9,219 nucleotides of DNA from an uncultured Ruminococcus sp. (GCA_937894495.1 CALCRR010000116.1:1-9219); one strand, 5' to 3'; shown: positions 1-6,299, counted from the stretch's first letter. The notes: generated from the letters alone by a model not told the origin. Numbers and translations: made by a program.

Positions 1-100
1 CTAGAGGCAAGATGTCAGAGGCAAGAGGCAAGAAATTTTTTAACCCCACAAAGTCCGAAAAGAGGGCTCTTGCTTCTTGCCTCTTGCTTCTTGCTTCTAG
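1..100. repeat. Inverted heptad tandem repeats forming a long hairpin
   Basis: Four tandem 7-bp units of the form GCAAGAR lie at 7-34; the second, GTCAGAG, is degenerate. Four units of the reverse complement, YTCTTGC, lie at 67-94. The arms are closed by CTAGAG at 1-6 and TTCTAG at 95-100, so a 34-bp imperfect stem with six mismatches, some of them G-U in RNA, can form around a loop at 35-66. The element may continue left of the window. It contains no gene; the short open frame across it only translates the repeats. It resembles the heptameric short tandem repeats described in other bacterial genomes, but I cannot name a family. A role as an upstream terminator, a processing hairpin or a non-autonomous repeat is open. 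Confidence 0.8.
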
Positions 101-119
101 AGGCACAGGTGGGGGAACA

Positions 120-141
120 CCCCGTCCGGCGAGGACAGGGG
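120..141. other. GC-rich hairpin abutting the GH3 promoter
   Basis: CCCCGTCC at 120-127 pairs with GGAC, one bulged A and GGGG at 133-141 around the loop GGCGA. The stem ends exactly where the -35 hexamer begins. The downstream T content (ATTTTT at 146-150) is too far away and too interrupted for a convincing intrinsic terminator of an upstream gene, but that remains possible. It could also be an operator-like site, because a protein bound here would touch the -35 region. Confidence 0.5.
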
Positions 142-170
142 TTGCATTTTTGAAACATATCTGTTATAAT
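142..170 (+). promoter_or_regulatory. Sigma-A promoter of the GH3 gene
   Basis: A -35 hexamer TTGCAT (142-147) and a perfect -10 TATAAT (165-170) are separated by 17 bp. The TG at 162-163 gives an extended -10. Transcription would start near 177, leaving a leader of about 30 nt before the ATG at 209. That is too short for a riboswitch. This is the only strong promoter-like sequence ahead of the glycosidase, so the gene can be transcribed independently of anything upstream. Confidence 0.8.
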
Positions 171-190
171 CTTTCTAGCAATATTTTAAG

Positions 191-203
191 CCGAAAAGAG
201 GGG
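191..203 (+). promoter_or_regulatory. Ribosome binding site of the GH3 gene
   Basis: GAGGGG ends 5 nt before the ATG at 209 and decides this start over the in-frame ATG at 218, which would be too far away. The surrounding 12-mer CCGAAAAGAGGG (191-202) also occurs exactly at 55-66 inside the loop of the upstream repeat hairpin. Confidence 0.65.
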
Positions 204-208
204 TAGAT

Positions 209-2947
209 ATGGACGACATGAGAAAACGTGCAAGGGCGCTGGTGGCTGCCATGACCGATGATGAAAAGCTGGGTATGCTCTCGACCCACCACAACGCTGC
301 CGAAAGCGTGGGGCTGGGGGAGTTTTACATAGGCACCGAGGTTGCAAGGGGCTATGTGGGCAGGTCTGCTGACAGACCGTCTACGGTGTTCCCACAGCCT
401 GTGGGGCTGGCGGCTGCCTTTGATAAGGAGCTTATGTATAAGCTGGGAGTTATCGCTGCCGATGAAGCCAGGGCATACTACAACAAAGACAAAAAGGGCG
501 GTCTTGCCCTGTGGGGTCCCACGGTGGATATGGTGAGAGACCCACGCTGGGGCAGGACGGAGGAAGCCTACGGCGAGGACGTCTGTCTGGCAGGTGAGCT
601 CACAGCCGCTTATACCCTTGGTATGCTGGGGGATAACGGCGAGTTTGTCAAGACCGTACCCACGCTGAAACACTTCTGCGCCAACAATAACGAGGCAAAC
701 AGGGGCTCATGCAATGCGTATCTTCCTCTCAGGCTAAAATACGAATATTACTATGCAGTGTTTGAATACGGCATACGCTTTGGGGGAGCTCGCAGCGTTA
801 TGGCGGCTTATAACGAGATAAACGGGCTGCCTGCCATAATGAACAGCGAACTGAATACCATACTTAAGGACGAATGGGGAATGTGGTTCGCTGTCAGCGA
901 CGGCGGAGATTTTTCACAGAACGTTACCGCCCACCGCTTTTGCGAGACCTTCAGCGAAGCCTACAAGCTCACCCTGACCGCAGGCTGCGATGTTATGACC
1001 GATGACGAGCATATGGTGAGGGCTGCGGCTAAAAAGGCACTGGAGCAGGGGCTTGTCAAGTGGGAGGACATTGACCGCTCGCTGGAGCGCACCGTTTACG
1101 CAAGGTTAAGGCTGGGTCAGCCGGATAACTGCCCCTATGACGCCATCGGCGATGATGTCATCGACTGCGAAGCTCACAGGCAGGTAAACCGCCGTGGTGC
1201 TATGGAGCAGATAGTTCTGCTTAAAAACAACGGCATACTCCCCCTTAAAGCCAAGCCCCGAAGCATAGCGGTGGTGGGCGCACTTGCTGACGAGAGCCTT
1301 ATGGACTGGTACACAGGCTATGCCACCTACGAAAACACCGTGCTTGACGGCATAAGGGAGGAATACCCCGACAGCGATATAGCCTATGACAGCCTGTGGG
1401 ACAGGGTGGCTGTGAAAGCTCCCAACGGCAGGTATCTGTCTGCAAAGGAAAACGGCGAGGTGGCTGCCGACAGCGTAGCTATCACCGACAGCGAAATTTT
1501 TGAGCTGCAGGACTGGGGCGAGAACTGGGTGAACCTTTTCTCGGTGAAGTACAAGCGCTATGTGCGCCTTTTTGATGACGGCAGCTTAAAGCTCCACAAC
1601 CGCAAGGTATACGACTGGTTCACCAGAGAGACCTTTAACCTTAAAGCCTACGGCGGCAGGACGGTCATTGAGGAGTTTTTAGACCACCGCAGGCTTGTGT
1701 GCGATGACAGCGGCGAGCTCACGGTAAAGCGTATGACAGCTGTGGAGGACTGCTGCCTGTGGAGCATAGAGACCGTCAGCAGCGGCGCAGACAGGGCGGC
1801 AGAGCTTGCAGACAGATGTGAGCTTGTGATATACTGCGTAGGCAACCACCCCACACAGGTGGCTAAGGAGTGCTACGACAGAAAGACCCTTGCGCTGAAC
1901 ATTCAGCCGGGAATGACCAAGCTTTTGTGTGAGCATGACCCCAATACGGTGCTGGCGCTCATATCGAGCTACCCCTACTCAATATGCGAGGAAAACGACT
2001 GCGCCGCAGCGGTGCTGTGGTCATCTCACGCAGGGGCAGAGCTGGGCAGGGCTGTTGCACAGACTTTAAGCGGCAAAAACAACCCCTCTGGCAGGCTGCC
2101 CCTTACCTGGTACCGCTCAGAGCATGATCTGCCCGACATAATGGATTACGACATAGAGACCGCCGAGAGCACATATATGTATTTCAAGGGCAAGCCCCTT
2201 TATCCCTTTGGCTACGGGCTGAGCTATTCAAAGGTTAAGTACATAAGCCTTGAAATGCGGCAGGATAAGGGCAGGATAGCGGCGGATATCACCCTTGAAA
2301 ACACCTCTGACACCGACTGTGACGAGGTCGTTCAGCTATATTTCACTATGGACGGCTCACAGGTCAGCCGACCGCAAAAAAAGCTCTGCGCATTTGAGAG
2401 AGTTCATCTCAAAGCAGGGGAGTTAAAGACGGTGAGCCTTGAAGTGCCCCGTCACATACTGCGCATATACGACACGCACAGCGGCAGAATGATAGTTGAA
2501 GGCGGCGAATACACCTTTATGCTGGGTCGTTCCTCAGCCCACATCACCCACAGCCGCAAATTAAATGTATCGGGCGAGAGCATAGCCAGCCGCCCCGAAA
2601 GCTTCAAGGCAGAGACCTGTGACCGCTGCGAAAACATAAGGATATTCCACTCAAAGGCTCTTGCGGAGAGCTATGTGCGCTGTATCGGCTGGTCGGGAAC
2701 AGCGGTATACGAGGGCGTATCTTACGAGGGCAAGCAGGCGGTAAGGCTTAAAGCGTCATCGGTAAACGGCATAAGAAAGCTATACATGACCGCAGGCACC
2801 GCCAAGCTCGAAGCAGATATACTCCCCTCAGACAGCTACGATGATTTCAGTCAATACGAACTCCCCCTGCCCCAAGGCACAACAGGCAGCACCCTCACAG
2901 TGACCCTAAGCGAAGGCTGCTCACTAAAGGACATCGAGATGATATAA
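209..2947 (+). CDS. GH3 beta-glycosidase with inserted fascin-like domain
   Basis: This is a family 3 glycoside hydrolase, probably a beta-glucosidase or beta-xylosidase, that removes terminal sugars from plant oligosaccharides. The (beta/alpha)8 domain covers about residues 1-310 and shows DPRWGR (111-116), KHF with K154 and H155, and SDGGD with probable nucleophile D231. The C-terminal sandwich domain starts near 325 (QIVLLKNNG). It is interrupted at about 402-525 by a beta-trefoil-like segment (NGRYLSAKENGE, VKYKRYVRLFDDGSLKL) of fascin type, then resumes with the AKECYDR motif, where E554 is the likely acid/base. PFGYGLSY near 665 leads into an Fn3-like domain (about 675-790). The last 110 or so residues look like a beta-sandwich of CBM6/CBM35 type. 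No signal peptide or anchor is visible, so it should act in the cytoplasm on imported oligosaccharides. At 912 residues it is longer than a minimal GH3 because of the insert and the C-terminal module. Codon use is GC-richer than in the downstream genes. The sugar specificity cannot be read from the sequence. Confidence 0.93.
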   Translation: MDDMRKRARALVAAMTDDEKLGMLSTHHNAAESVGLGEFYIGTEVARGYVGRSADRPSTVFPQPVGLAAAFDKELMYKLGVIAADEARAYYNKDKKGGLALWGPTVDMVRDPRWGRTEEAYGEDVCLAGELTAAYTLGMLGDNGEFVKTVPTLKHFCANNNEANRGSCNAYLPLRLKYEYYYAVFEYGIRFGGARSVMAAYNEINGLPAIMNSELNTILKDEWGMWFAVSDGGDFSQNVTAHRFCETFSEAYKLTLTAGCDVMTDDEHMVRAAAKKALEQGLVKWEDIDRSLERTVYARLRLGQPDNCPYDAIGDDVIDCEAHRQVNRRGAMEQIVLLKNNGILPLKAKPRSIAVVGALADESLMDWYTGYATYENTVLDGIREEYPDSDIAYDSLWDRVAVKAPNGRYLSAKENGEVAADSVAITDSEIFELQDWGENWVNLFSVKYKRYVRLFDDGSLKLHNRKVYDWFTRETFNLKAYGGRTVIEEFLDHRRLVCDDSGELTVKRMTAVEDCCLWSIETVSSGADRAAELADRCELVIYCVGNHPTQVAKECYDRKTLALNIQPGMTKLLCEHDPNTVLALISSYPYSICEENDCAAAVLWSSHAGAELGRAVAQTLSGKNNPSGRLPLTWYRSEHDLPDIMDYDIETAESTYMYFKGKPLYPFGYGLSYSKVKYISLEMRQDKGRIAADITLENTSDTDCDEVVQLYFTMDGSQVSRPQKKLCAFERVHLKAGELKTVSLEVPRHILRIYDTHSGRMIVEGGEYTFMLGRSSAHITHSRKLNVSGESIASRPESFKAETCDRCENIRIFHSKALAESYVRCIGWSGTAVYEGVSYEGKQAVRLKASSVNGIRKLYMTAGTAKLEADILPSDSYDDFSQYELPLPQGTTGSTLTVTLSEGCSLKDIEMI

Positions 2948-2961
2948 CACACGGATAATCA

Positions 2962-2993
2962 GACAAAATGCCCTACAATTCCGACTTTTTGTC
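2962..2993. other. Weak inverted repeat after the GH3 gene
   Basis: GACAAAA (2962-2968) and TTTTGTC (2987-2993) are perfect 7-bp arms around an 18-nt loop, 14 bp after the GH3 stop. The AT-rich stem and long loop make it a weak terminator candidate. No better intrinsic terminator is seen directly after the gene. Confidence 0.35.
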
Positions 2994-3005
2994 ACTGATT
3001 GAAAA

Positions 3006-3045
3006 TCAAGGTTTGCGCCTTGAGCTGGGTGGCGCTGCCCCCCAG
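3006..3045. other. Two tandem hairpins downstream of GH3
   Basis: TCAAGG/CCTTGA (3006-3011 and 3018-3023) forms a 6-bp hairpin with a 6-nt loop. One base later, CTGGG..CCCAG (3025-3029 and 3041-3045) forms a GC-rich hairpin extended by GGC/GCC around the loop GCT with one internal mismatch. No T-run follows, so this is not a standard intrinsic terminator. It could instead stabilise the 3' end of the GH3 messenger or be a dispersed intergenic repeat. Confidence 0.5.
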
Positions 3046-3100
3046 ACACTCCATTAAGGAACAAACTCCTCATTTTAAATTAAATTATACTTGTTTTCCG

Positions 3101-3127
3101 AACTATCCCTGTTTTTCGGGGATAGTT
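3101..3127. other. Perfect 9-bp stem-loop at the recombinase stop
   Basis: AACTATCCC (3101-3109) and GGGATAGTT (3119-3127) form a perfect stem around a 9-nt loop, beginning 2 bp past the minus-strand stop of the recombinase remnant. Its place fits a terminator of that gene, but no T-tract follows on the minus strand. The T-richness on the plus side (TTATTT) is also weak. It may mark the end of the former mobile element. Confidence 0.5.
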
Positions 3128-3129
3128 AT

Positions 3130-3828
3130 TTAATCCTTCAAATCCTCCAAATCAATCTTCCCTATCCCTTTGAACACAAACTTGATTTTCTGAGTAGTCT
3201 TGCCATCATTTTTTACCCTCTCATGAACAATGATCTTTTCAATGAATGTATTCACTATCTCGGTATTAAGCTCTGAGATCTCTGTGTATTTCTTTGAAAG
3301 CTCAATGAACTTGTCTGCACTTGTGGTTTTCTCTTTCATATTGGAGATCGTTGCTTCAAGCTCGGATATCTCGGCTTCAAGAGCTTTTCTTTCTTTGGTG
3401 TAATCTTCATTCATCTCGGTGAAATCTTCTTCAGAGATAATACCCTTTACCTTGTCCTCATAAAGTGACCTGGTTATCTTGCGAATATCTTTCACTCTGG
3501 CGGTTGCCTTGGCAAGTCTTCTCTGATTTGCGGCGGCTGCCTTTTTCATTTCCTTGTCGGTAGATTCTGTTATCAAAGCCTTGAACTCTGCCTCAAAGCT
3601 GCCTGCAAGACTCGTTACAAGCCTTATTGCAGTAAGACTTTGCTCGTAAAGCACTTTTTCACTGATAGTGTGTGGAGTGCATTTTTCAGATTTTCCGTTG
3701 CGGTATTTTGAACAGATAAAATAGTGCTTTATTTCTTCTTTTCCTTTTTTATTGTTAAGAGTGAGCTTTGAACCGCAGTCTGCACAAAAAACAAGTCCCG
3801 AGAAAATGCTCTTGTATGAGCATTGCAC
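3130..3828 (-). pseudogene. Truncated large serine recombinase, C-terminal part
   Basis: This is the C-terminal portion of a clostridial large serine recombinase of the kind that integrates and excises transposons and phage-like elements. Visible parts are FSGLVFCADCG with zinc-ribbon cysteines C15, C18, C39 and C50, a long charged coiled coil (about 95-170), and a C-terminal DUF4368-like segment ending in NTFIEKIIVHERVKNDGK and the TQKIKFVF strand. The catalytic resolvase domain and recombinase domain, normally about 300 residues before the zinc ribbon, are absent. The open frame starts at a GTG without a ribosome site, and an in-frame TAA lies two codons upstream (3832-3834), so the 5' part was lost rather than sitting in another frame nearby. 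It cannot recombine DNA alone. It is a remnant of a mobile element between the GH3 gene and the phosphate operon. Confidence 0.85.
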
Positions 3829-3885
3829 AGCTTATATTAAATTCAGTCAAGCAATTTGACAGAAACAACAAATCAAGTGAATAGA

Positions 3886-3928
3886 CATAAAAAATAGCGA
3901 TATGGCATTAAAAGCTGTATCGCTATTT
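3886..3928 (-). terminator. Intrinsic terminator, minus strand
   Basis: AAATAGCGATA and TATCGCTATTT are perfect 11-bp arms (3892-3902 and 3918-3928) with a 15-nt loop. Read on the minus strand, the stem runs into six T residues (complement of 3889-3894), the layout of a rho-independent terminator, although the stem is AT-rich. It would end transcripts of the degenerate minus-strand gene upstream of it. An open frame reads through it, which suggests that the original stop codon was lost. Confidence 0.65.
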
Positions 3929-3929
3929 C

Positions 3930-4254
3930 ATTCTTTATCCTGTTTTTCCAAAAGCATTTACGCTGGTTGGCATATATATCGGAGGTAAACTTATCAATTA
4001 TCTCCTGCACGGAATCCTTGTAATGACCGTCATAGGAGAAGAAGATATTTTCCTTATCAACAATCAAAGCGACCTTTGAACGGAATACCGCTTGCAGAAA
4101 GAGCAACGGCTATTGGCACACCTTTACTTGTATACAATACTCCTATTAATGAGACGACTAACACAATGAACATATTATAAATTATACCAAGCGCCCCTGA
4201 AAAAGTCAATGTATATCTTTCTGATAAAAAAGATTTAATTGGCAACAGCCATAT
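3930..4254 (-). pseudogene. Frameshifted remnant of an unknown minus-strand gene
   Basis: I do not recognise the family. Reading from 4254 downwards, one frame gives a hydrophobic stretch (FSGALGIIYNMFIVLVVSLI) and then GVPIAVALSASGIPF, stopping at 4057. The next frame, overlapping from 4106, gives a soluble-looking stretch (VALIVDKENIFFSYDGHYKD, then QEIIDKFTSDIYANQ) that runs into the terminator stem. The two could be halves of one membrane-associated protein joined by a frameshift at about 4060-4106, or two unrelated fragments. A TTG at 4243-4245 is the only start-like codon, and there is no clear ribosome site at a good distance. A terminator at its 3' end supports a former gene in this orientation. 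Confidence 0.35.
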
Positions 4255-4294
4255 TTAACCTCAATTTAACGTAATTGTACTGTTCAAATTTACA
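4253..4294 (+). promoter_or_regulatory. Phased Pho-box-like repeats before the response regulator
   Basis: ATTTAAC occurs at 4253-4259 and again at 4264-4270, exactly 11 bp apart. A poorer match (TTGTAC, 4275-4280) follows, and then TTTACA (4289-4294). Bacillus PhoP binds TT(A/T/C)ACA-like hexamers spaced about 11 bp apart, placed just upstream of a -10 that lacks a -35. Relative to the predicted start near 4316 these repeats span about -62 to -22, the same position. Binding by the regulator encoded just downstream, giving autoregulation, is inferred. Confidence 0.5.
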
Positions 4295-4301
4295 TAACTA
4301 T

Positions 4302-4314
4302 GGTATACTATACC
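4302..4314 (+). promoter_or_regulatory. -10 element inside a perfect palindrome
   Basis: The -10 TATACT (4304-4309) lies within GGTATA-C-TATACC, a perfect 13-bp palindrome. The best sequence at -35 spacing, TGTTCA at 4281-4286, matches only three of six consensus bases, so the promoter should need an activator. The start site would be near 4316. The leader is then about 15 nt and carries AAAGGTG (4317-4323), which is 7 nt before the ATG at 4331. The palindrome could also be a repressor operator. Confidence 0.6.
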
Positions 4315-4330
4315 AGAAAGGTGTGATAAG

Positions 4331-4993
4331 ATGCTGATATACATATTAGAAGATGATGAAAGCATAAGAGAACTTGAAGCCTTTGCTATGAAGAAGAGCG
4401 GTTACGAAACAGCCTGTTTTGATAATTCAAAGGATTTTTATAAAGCTATATCGAAGAAAGTCCCCGATCTGATACTGCTTGACATCATGCTACCGGGCGA
4501 TGACGGGCTTACCATTCTCACAAAGCTCCGTGAGGATGCTGTATTTTCTGGGATTCCTGTTATCATTATATCTGCAAAAACAACGGAGCTTGACAGGGTT
4601 AAAGGACTTGACCTCGGTGCAGACGATTATTTGTGCAAGCCCTTTGGCGTTATGGAGCTTGTGAGCCGTGTACGGGCAAGGCTCAGAGGGCGTGAGCAGA
4701 AAACAGAATACACATTTGCAGAGATCACTGTTTCGGTCGATACAAGAGCAGTCAGCGTGAGCGGCTCTGCTGTTGAACTTACTTACAAGGAGTTTGAATT
4801 GCTGAAGCTTTTGATTCAGAGCCCACGAACTGTTTTCAACCGAGACTATATTCTTGATACGATATGGGGATATGACAGCACGGGGCGTACTCTTGATGTG
4901 CATATCCGAACGCTCAGGTCTAAGCTGGGCGAGTGCGGAAAGTATATACGAACTGTCCGTAATGTAGGCTATAAATTGGATAAGGAAGAATGA
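4331..4993 (+). CDS. OmpR/PhoB-family response regulator
   Basis: This is a DNA-binding response regulator, phosphorylated by the kinase encoded next to it. The receiver domain covers residues 1-115, with acidic pocket E7, D8 and D9, phospho-acceptor D51 in LLDIMLP, S81 as the conserved Ser/Thr, and K103 in LCKPF. A winged-helix effector domain covers about 125-217 (YKEFELLKLL, FNRDYILDTIWGYD, DVHIRTLRSKLG, IRTVRNVGYKL). At 220 residues it has the normal length for this class, and all key residues are present. The ATG has a ribosome site 7 nt upstream. The kinase gene follows after 1 bp and two transporter genes come after it. Because the last gene imports phosphate and Pho-like repeats precede this one, a PhoB/PhoP-type role is likely. 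Many paralogues in Clostridia look similar, so the stimulus is not proven. Confidence 0.92.
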   Translation: MLIYILEDDESIRELEAFAMKKSGYETACFDNSKDFYKAISKKVPDLILLDIMLPGDDGLTILTKLREDAVFSGIPVIIISAKTTELDRVKGLDLGADDYLCKPFGVMELVSRVRARLRGREQKTEYTFAEITVSVDTRAVSVSGSAVELTYKEFELLKLLIQSPRTVFNRDYILDTIWGYDSTGRTLDVHIRTLRSKLGECGKYIRTVRNVGYKLDKEE

Positions 4994-4994
4994 A

Positions 4995-6299
4995 ATGGAA
5001 CGTAAGATCGTACTAAGCCTGTTTTATATGGGCATTGTGACCGCAATAGTCGGTATATTGATAACAACGGTATCTTATTACAGCTTCTTCCGTAAAGAGG
5101 TCAGGGAAAACCTTGCACATGAATGTCATCTGGTTGCACAGTGCTATGACAGAGGTGATCCAATCACTGAGCTTGACCGTTTCACTGGTGAGGACTTCCG
5201 TATTACACTTATCGAAAAGGACGGTACAGTTGTATTCGAGAGTGCTGCCGATCCGCAGGATATGTCAAATCACCTCGACCGTCCCGAAATCAAATCTGCT
5301 ATCGAAAACGGAACAGGGACAGACACACGCTTCTCCGATACCATAGGCACAGAGGACTATTACTATGCACTTAGACTTGATGACGGAAATATCCTGAGAG
5401 TGTCCATACAGGCAGATTCCATATTTTCACTCTTTGAACGCAGCCTTGTTATCATACTTATCATCATTATTGGTATTATTATCGTTTCGCTGATAGCATC
5501 AATGAAAATGACGGACAAGCTGGTCTCTCCCTTAAAACAGATACCCGACCTGCTTAAAACCAATAAGTCTGTATCAGATACAGATATTTACCCTGAGATC
5601 ATACCTCTTGTAGTGGAAATACGCAATGTCAGGAACGCACAGAGCGAAATGCGACAGGAATTTACGGCAAATGTATCTCACGAGCTGAAAACTCCGTTGA
5701 CATCAATTGCAGGTTATGCAGAGGTTATTGAGAACGGTATGGCTAAGGGTGAGGATTGCATCAAATTTGCCGGAAAGATACGCTCTGAATCTGCACGAAT
5801 GCTTACACTGATAAGTGATATTATAAGGCTTTCTGAGCTTGACTCGGTGGAGAGCGATACACTCAGTGACGATATAGACCTGATAGAGATTGCAGAGGAA
5901 TGCCGTGAGCAGCTCATTCACACCGCCGAGCAGCGTGGTATTCACATCACACTGTCGGGCGAAGCGGAGCGAATACAGGGCAACCGCACCGAGATCCATG
6001 AGCTTATCTACAATCTTGTGGATAATGCGATAAAATATAACCGTGACAACGGCAACATCGAAATAAAGGCATCAGGTAAAACACTAGCTGTTGTTGATAC
6101 GGGCATAGGCATACCGCAGGAGAGCATTCCCCGCATTTTTGAGCGTTTCTACCGTGCGGACAAGAGCCGGAGCCGTGCAAAGGGCGGAACAGGACTTGGA
6201 TTATCCATAGTCCGCCATATTGCCGAGCATCACGGTGCTGAGATTAGTGTGGACAGTACAGAAAATGTCGGCACGGCTATTTCAGTGATTTTCAAATAG
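4995..6299 (+). CDS. Membrane sensor histidine kinase, PhoR-like
   Basis: This is the sensor kinase partner of the preceding regulator. TM1 is at about residues 5-30, followed by an extracytoplasmic sensing domain (31-148) with a PAS-like alternating pattern (FRITLIEKDGTVVFES, DYYYALRLDDGNILRVS). TM2 (about 149-170) is very isoleucine-rich, and a short HAMP-like linker follows it. The HisKA domain contains NVSHELKTPLTS with phospho-acceptor H229. The ATPase domain has the N box with N340 and N344 (YNLVDNAIKYN), the G1 box DTGIGIP (from D368), the F box FERFYRADKS, and the G2 box GGTGLGLSI (from 397). All catalytic motifs are intact. The 434-residue length has no room for the extra cytoplasmic PAS domain seen in some PhoR proteins. 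AAGGAAGA (4982-4989), inside the regulator's last codons, serves as the ribosome site, so the two genes are probably co-translated. The signal sensed is unknown; phosphate limitation is inferred from the neighbours. Confidence 0.92.
   Translation: MERKIVLSLFYMGIVTAIVGILITTVSYYSFFRKEVRENLAHECHLVAQCYDRGDPITELDRFTGEDFRITLIEKDGTVVFESAADPQDMSNHLDRPEIKSAIENGTGTDTRFSDTIGTEDYYYALRLDDGNILRVSIQADSIFSLFERSLVIILIIIIGIIIVSLIASMKMTDKLVSPLKQIPDLLKTNKSVSDTDIYPEIIPLVVEIRNVRNAQSEMRQEFTANVSHELKTPLTSIAGYAEVIENGMAKGEDCIKFAGKIRSESARMLTLISDIIRLSELDSVESDTLSDDIDLIEIAEECREQLIHTAEQRGIHITLSGEAERIQGNRTEIHELIYNLVDNAIKYNRDNGNIEIKASGKTLAVVDTGIGIPQESIPRIFERFYRADKSRSRAKGGTGLGLSIVRHIAEHHGAEISVDSTENVGTAISVIFK

Larger units (their letters stand above)
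3829..4330. other. Gene-poor scar region, 502 bp
   Basis: No intact gene is seen here. In order, it holds a small inverted repeat GTCAA-gcaat-TTGAC (3846-3860), a minus-strand intrinsic terminator (3886-3928), a frameshifted minus-strand coding remnant (about 3930-4254), and the plus-strand promoter region of the two-component operon (4253-4330). The sequence is AT-rich compared with the GH3 gene. It fits a place where an element was inserted and later decayed. Confidence 0.6.

Noticed and set aside
1..100. CRISPR array
   Set aside because: The units are 7 bp, contiguous and inverted, without spacers.
12..206. A 64-residue plus-strand open frame before the GH3 gene
   Set aside because: It translates the heptad repeats and the promoter, has no ribosome site and ends inside the GH3 leader.
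101..208. A riboswitch or T-box before the GH3 gene
   Set aside because: The promoter at 142-170 leaves a leader of only about 30 nt, too short for such an element.
164..673. A 169-codon minus-strand frame opposite the start of the GH3 gene
   Set aside because: It is a shadow of a well-supported gene, covers that gene's promoter and has no recognisable motif.
3101..3127. A standard intrinsic terminator for the recombinase remnant
   Set aside because: The stem is perfect but no T-run follows on the minus strand, so it is recorded only as a stem-loop.
4275..4286. A conventional -35 for the response regulator (TTGTAC or TGTTCA)
   Set aside because: TTGTAC is 23 bp from the -10, and TGTTCA matches only half the consensus. 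An activator-type promoter fits better.
4255..4300. A minus-strand promoter for the decayed gene, divergent from the operon
   Set aside because: TTGAAC (complement of 4282-4287) has no -10 at 16-18 bp, so it is not supported.
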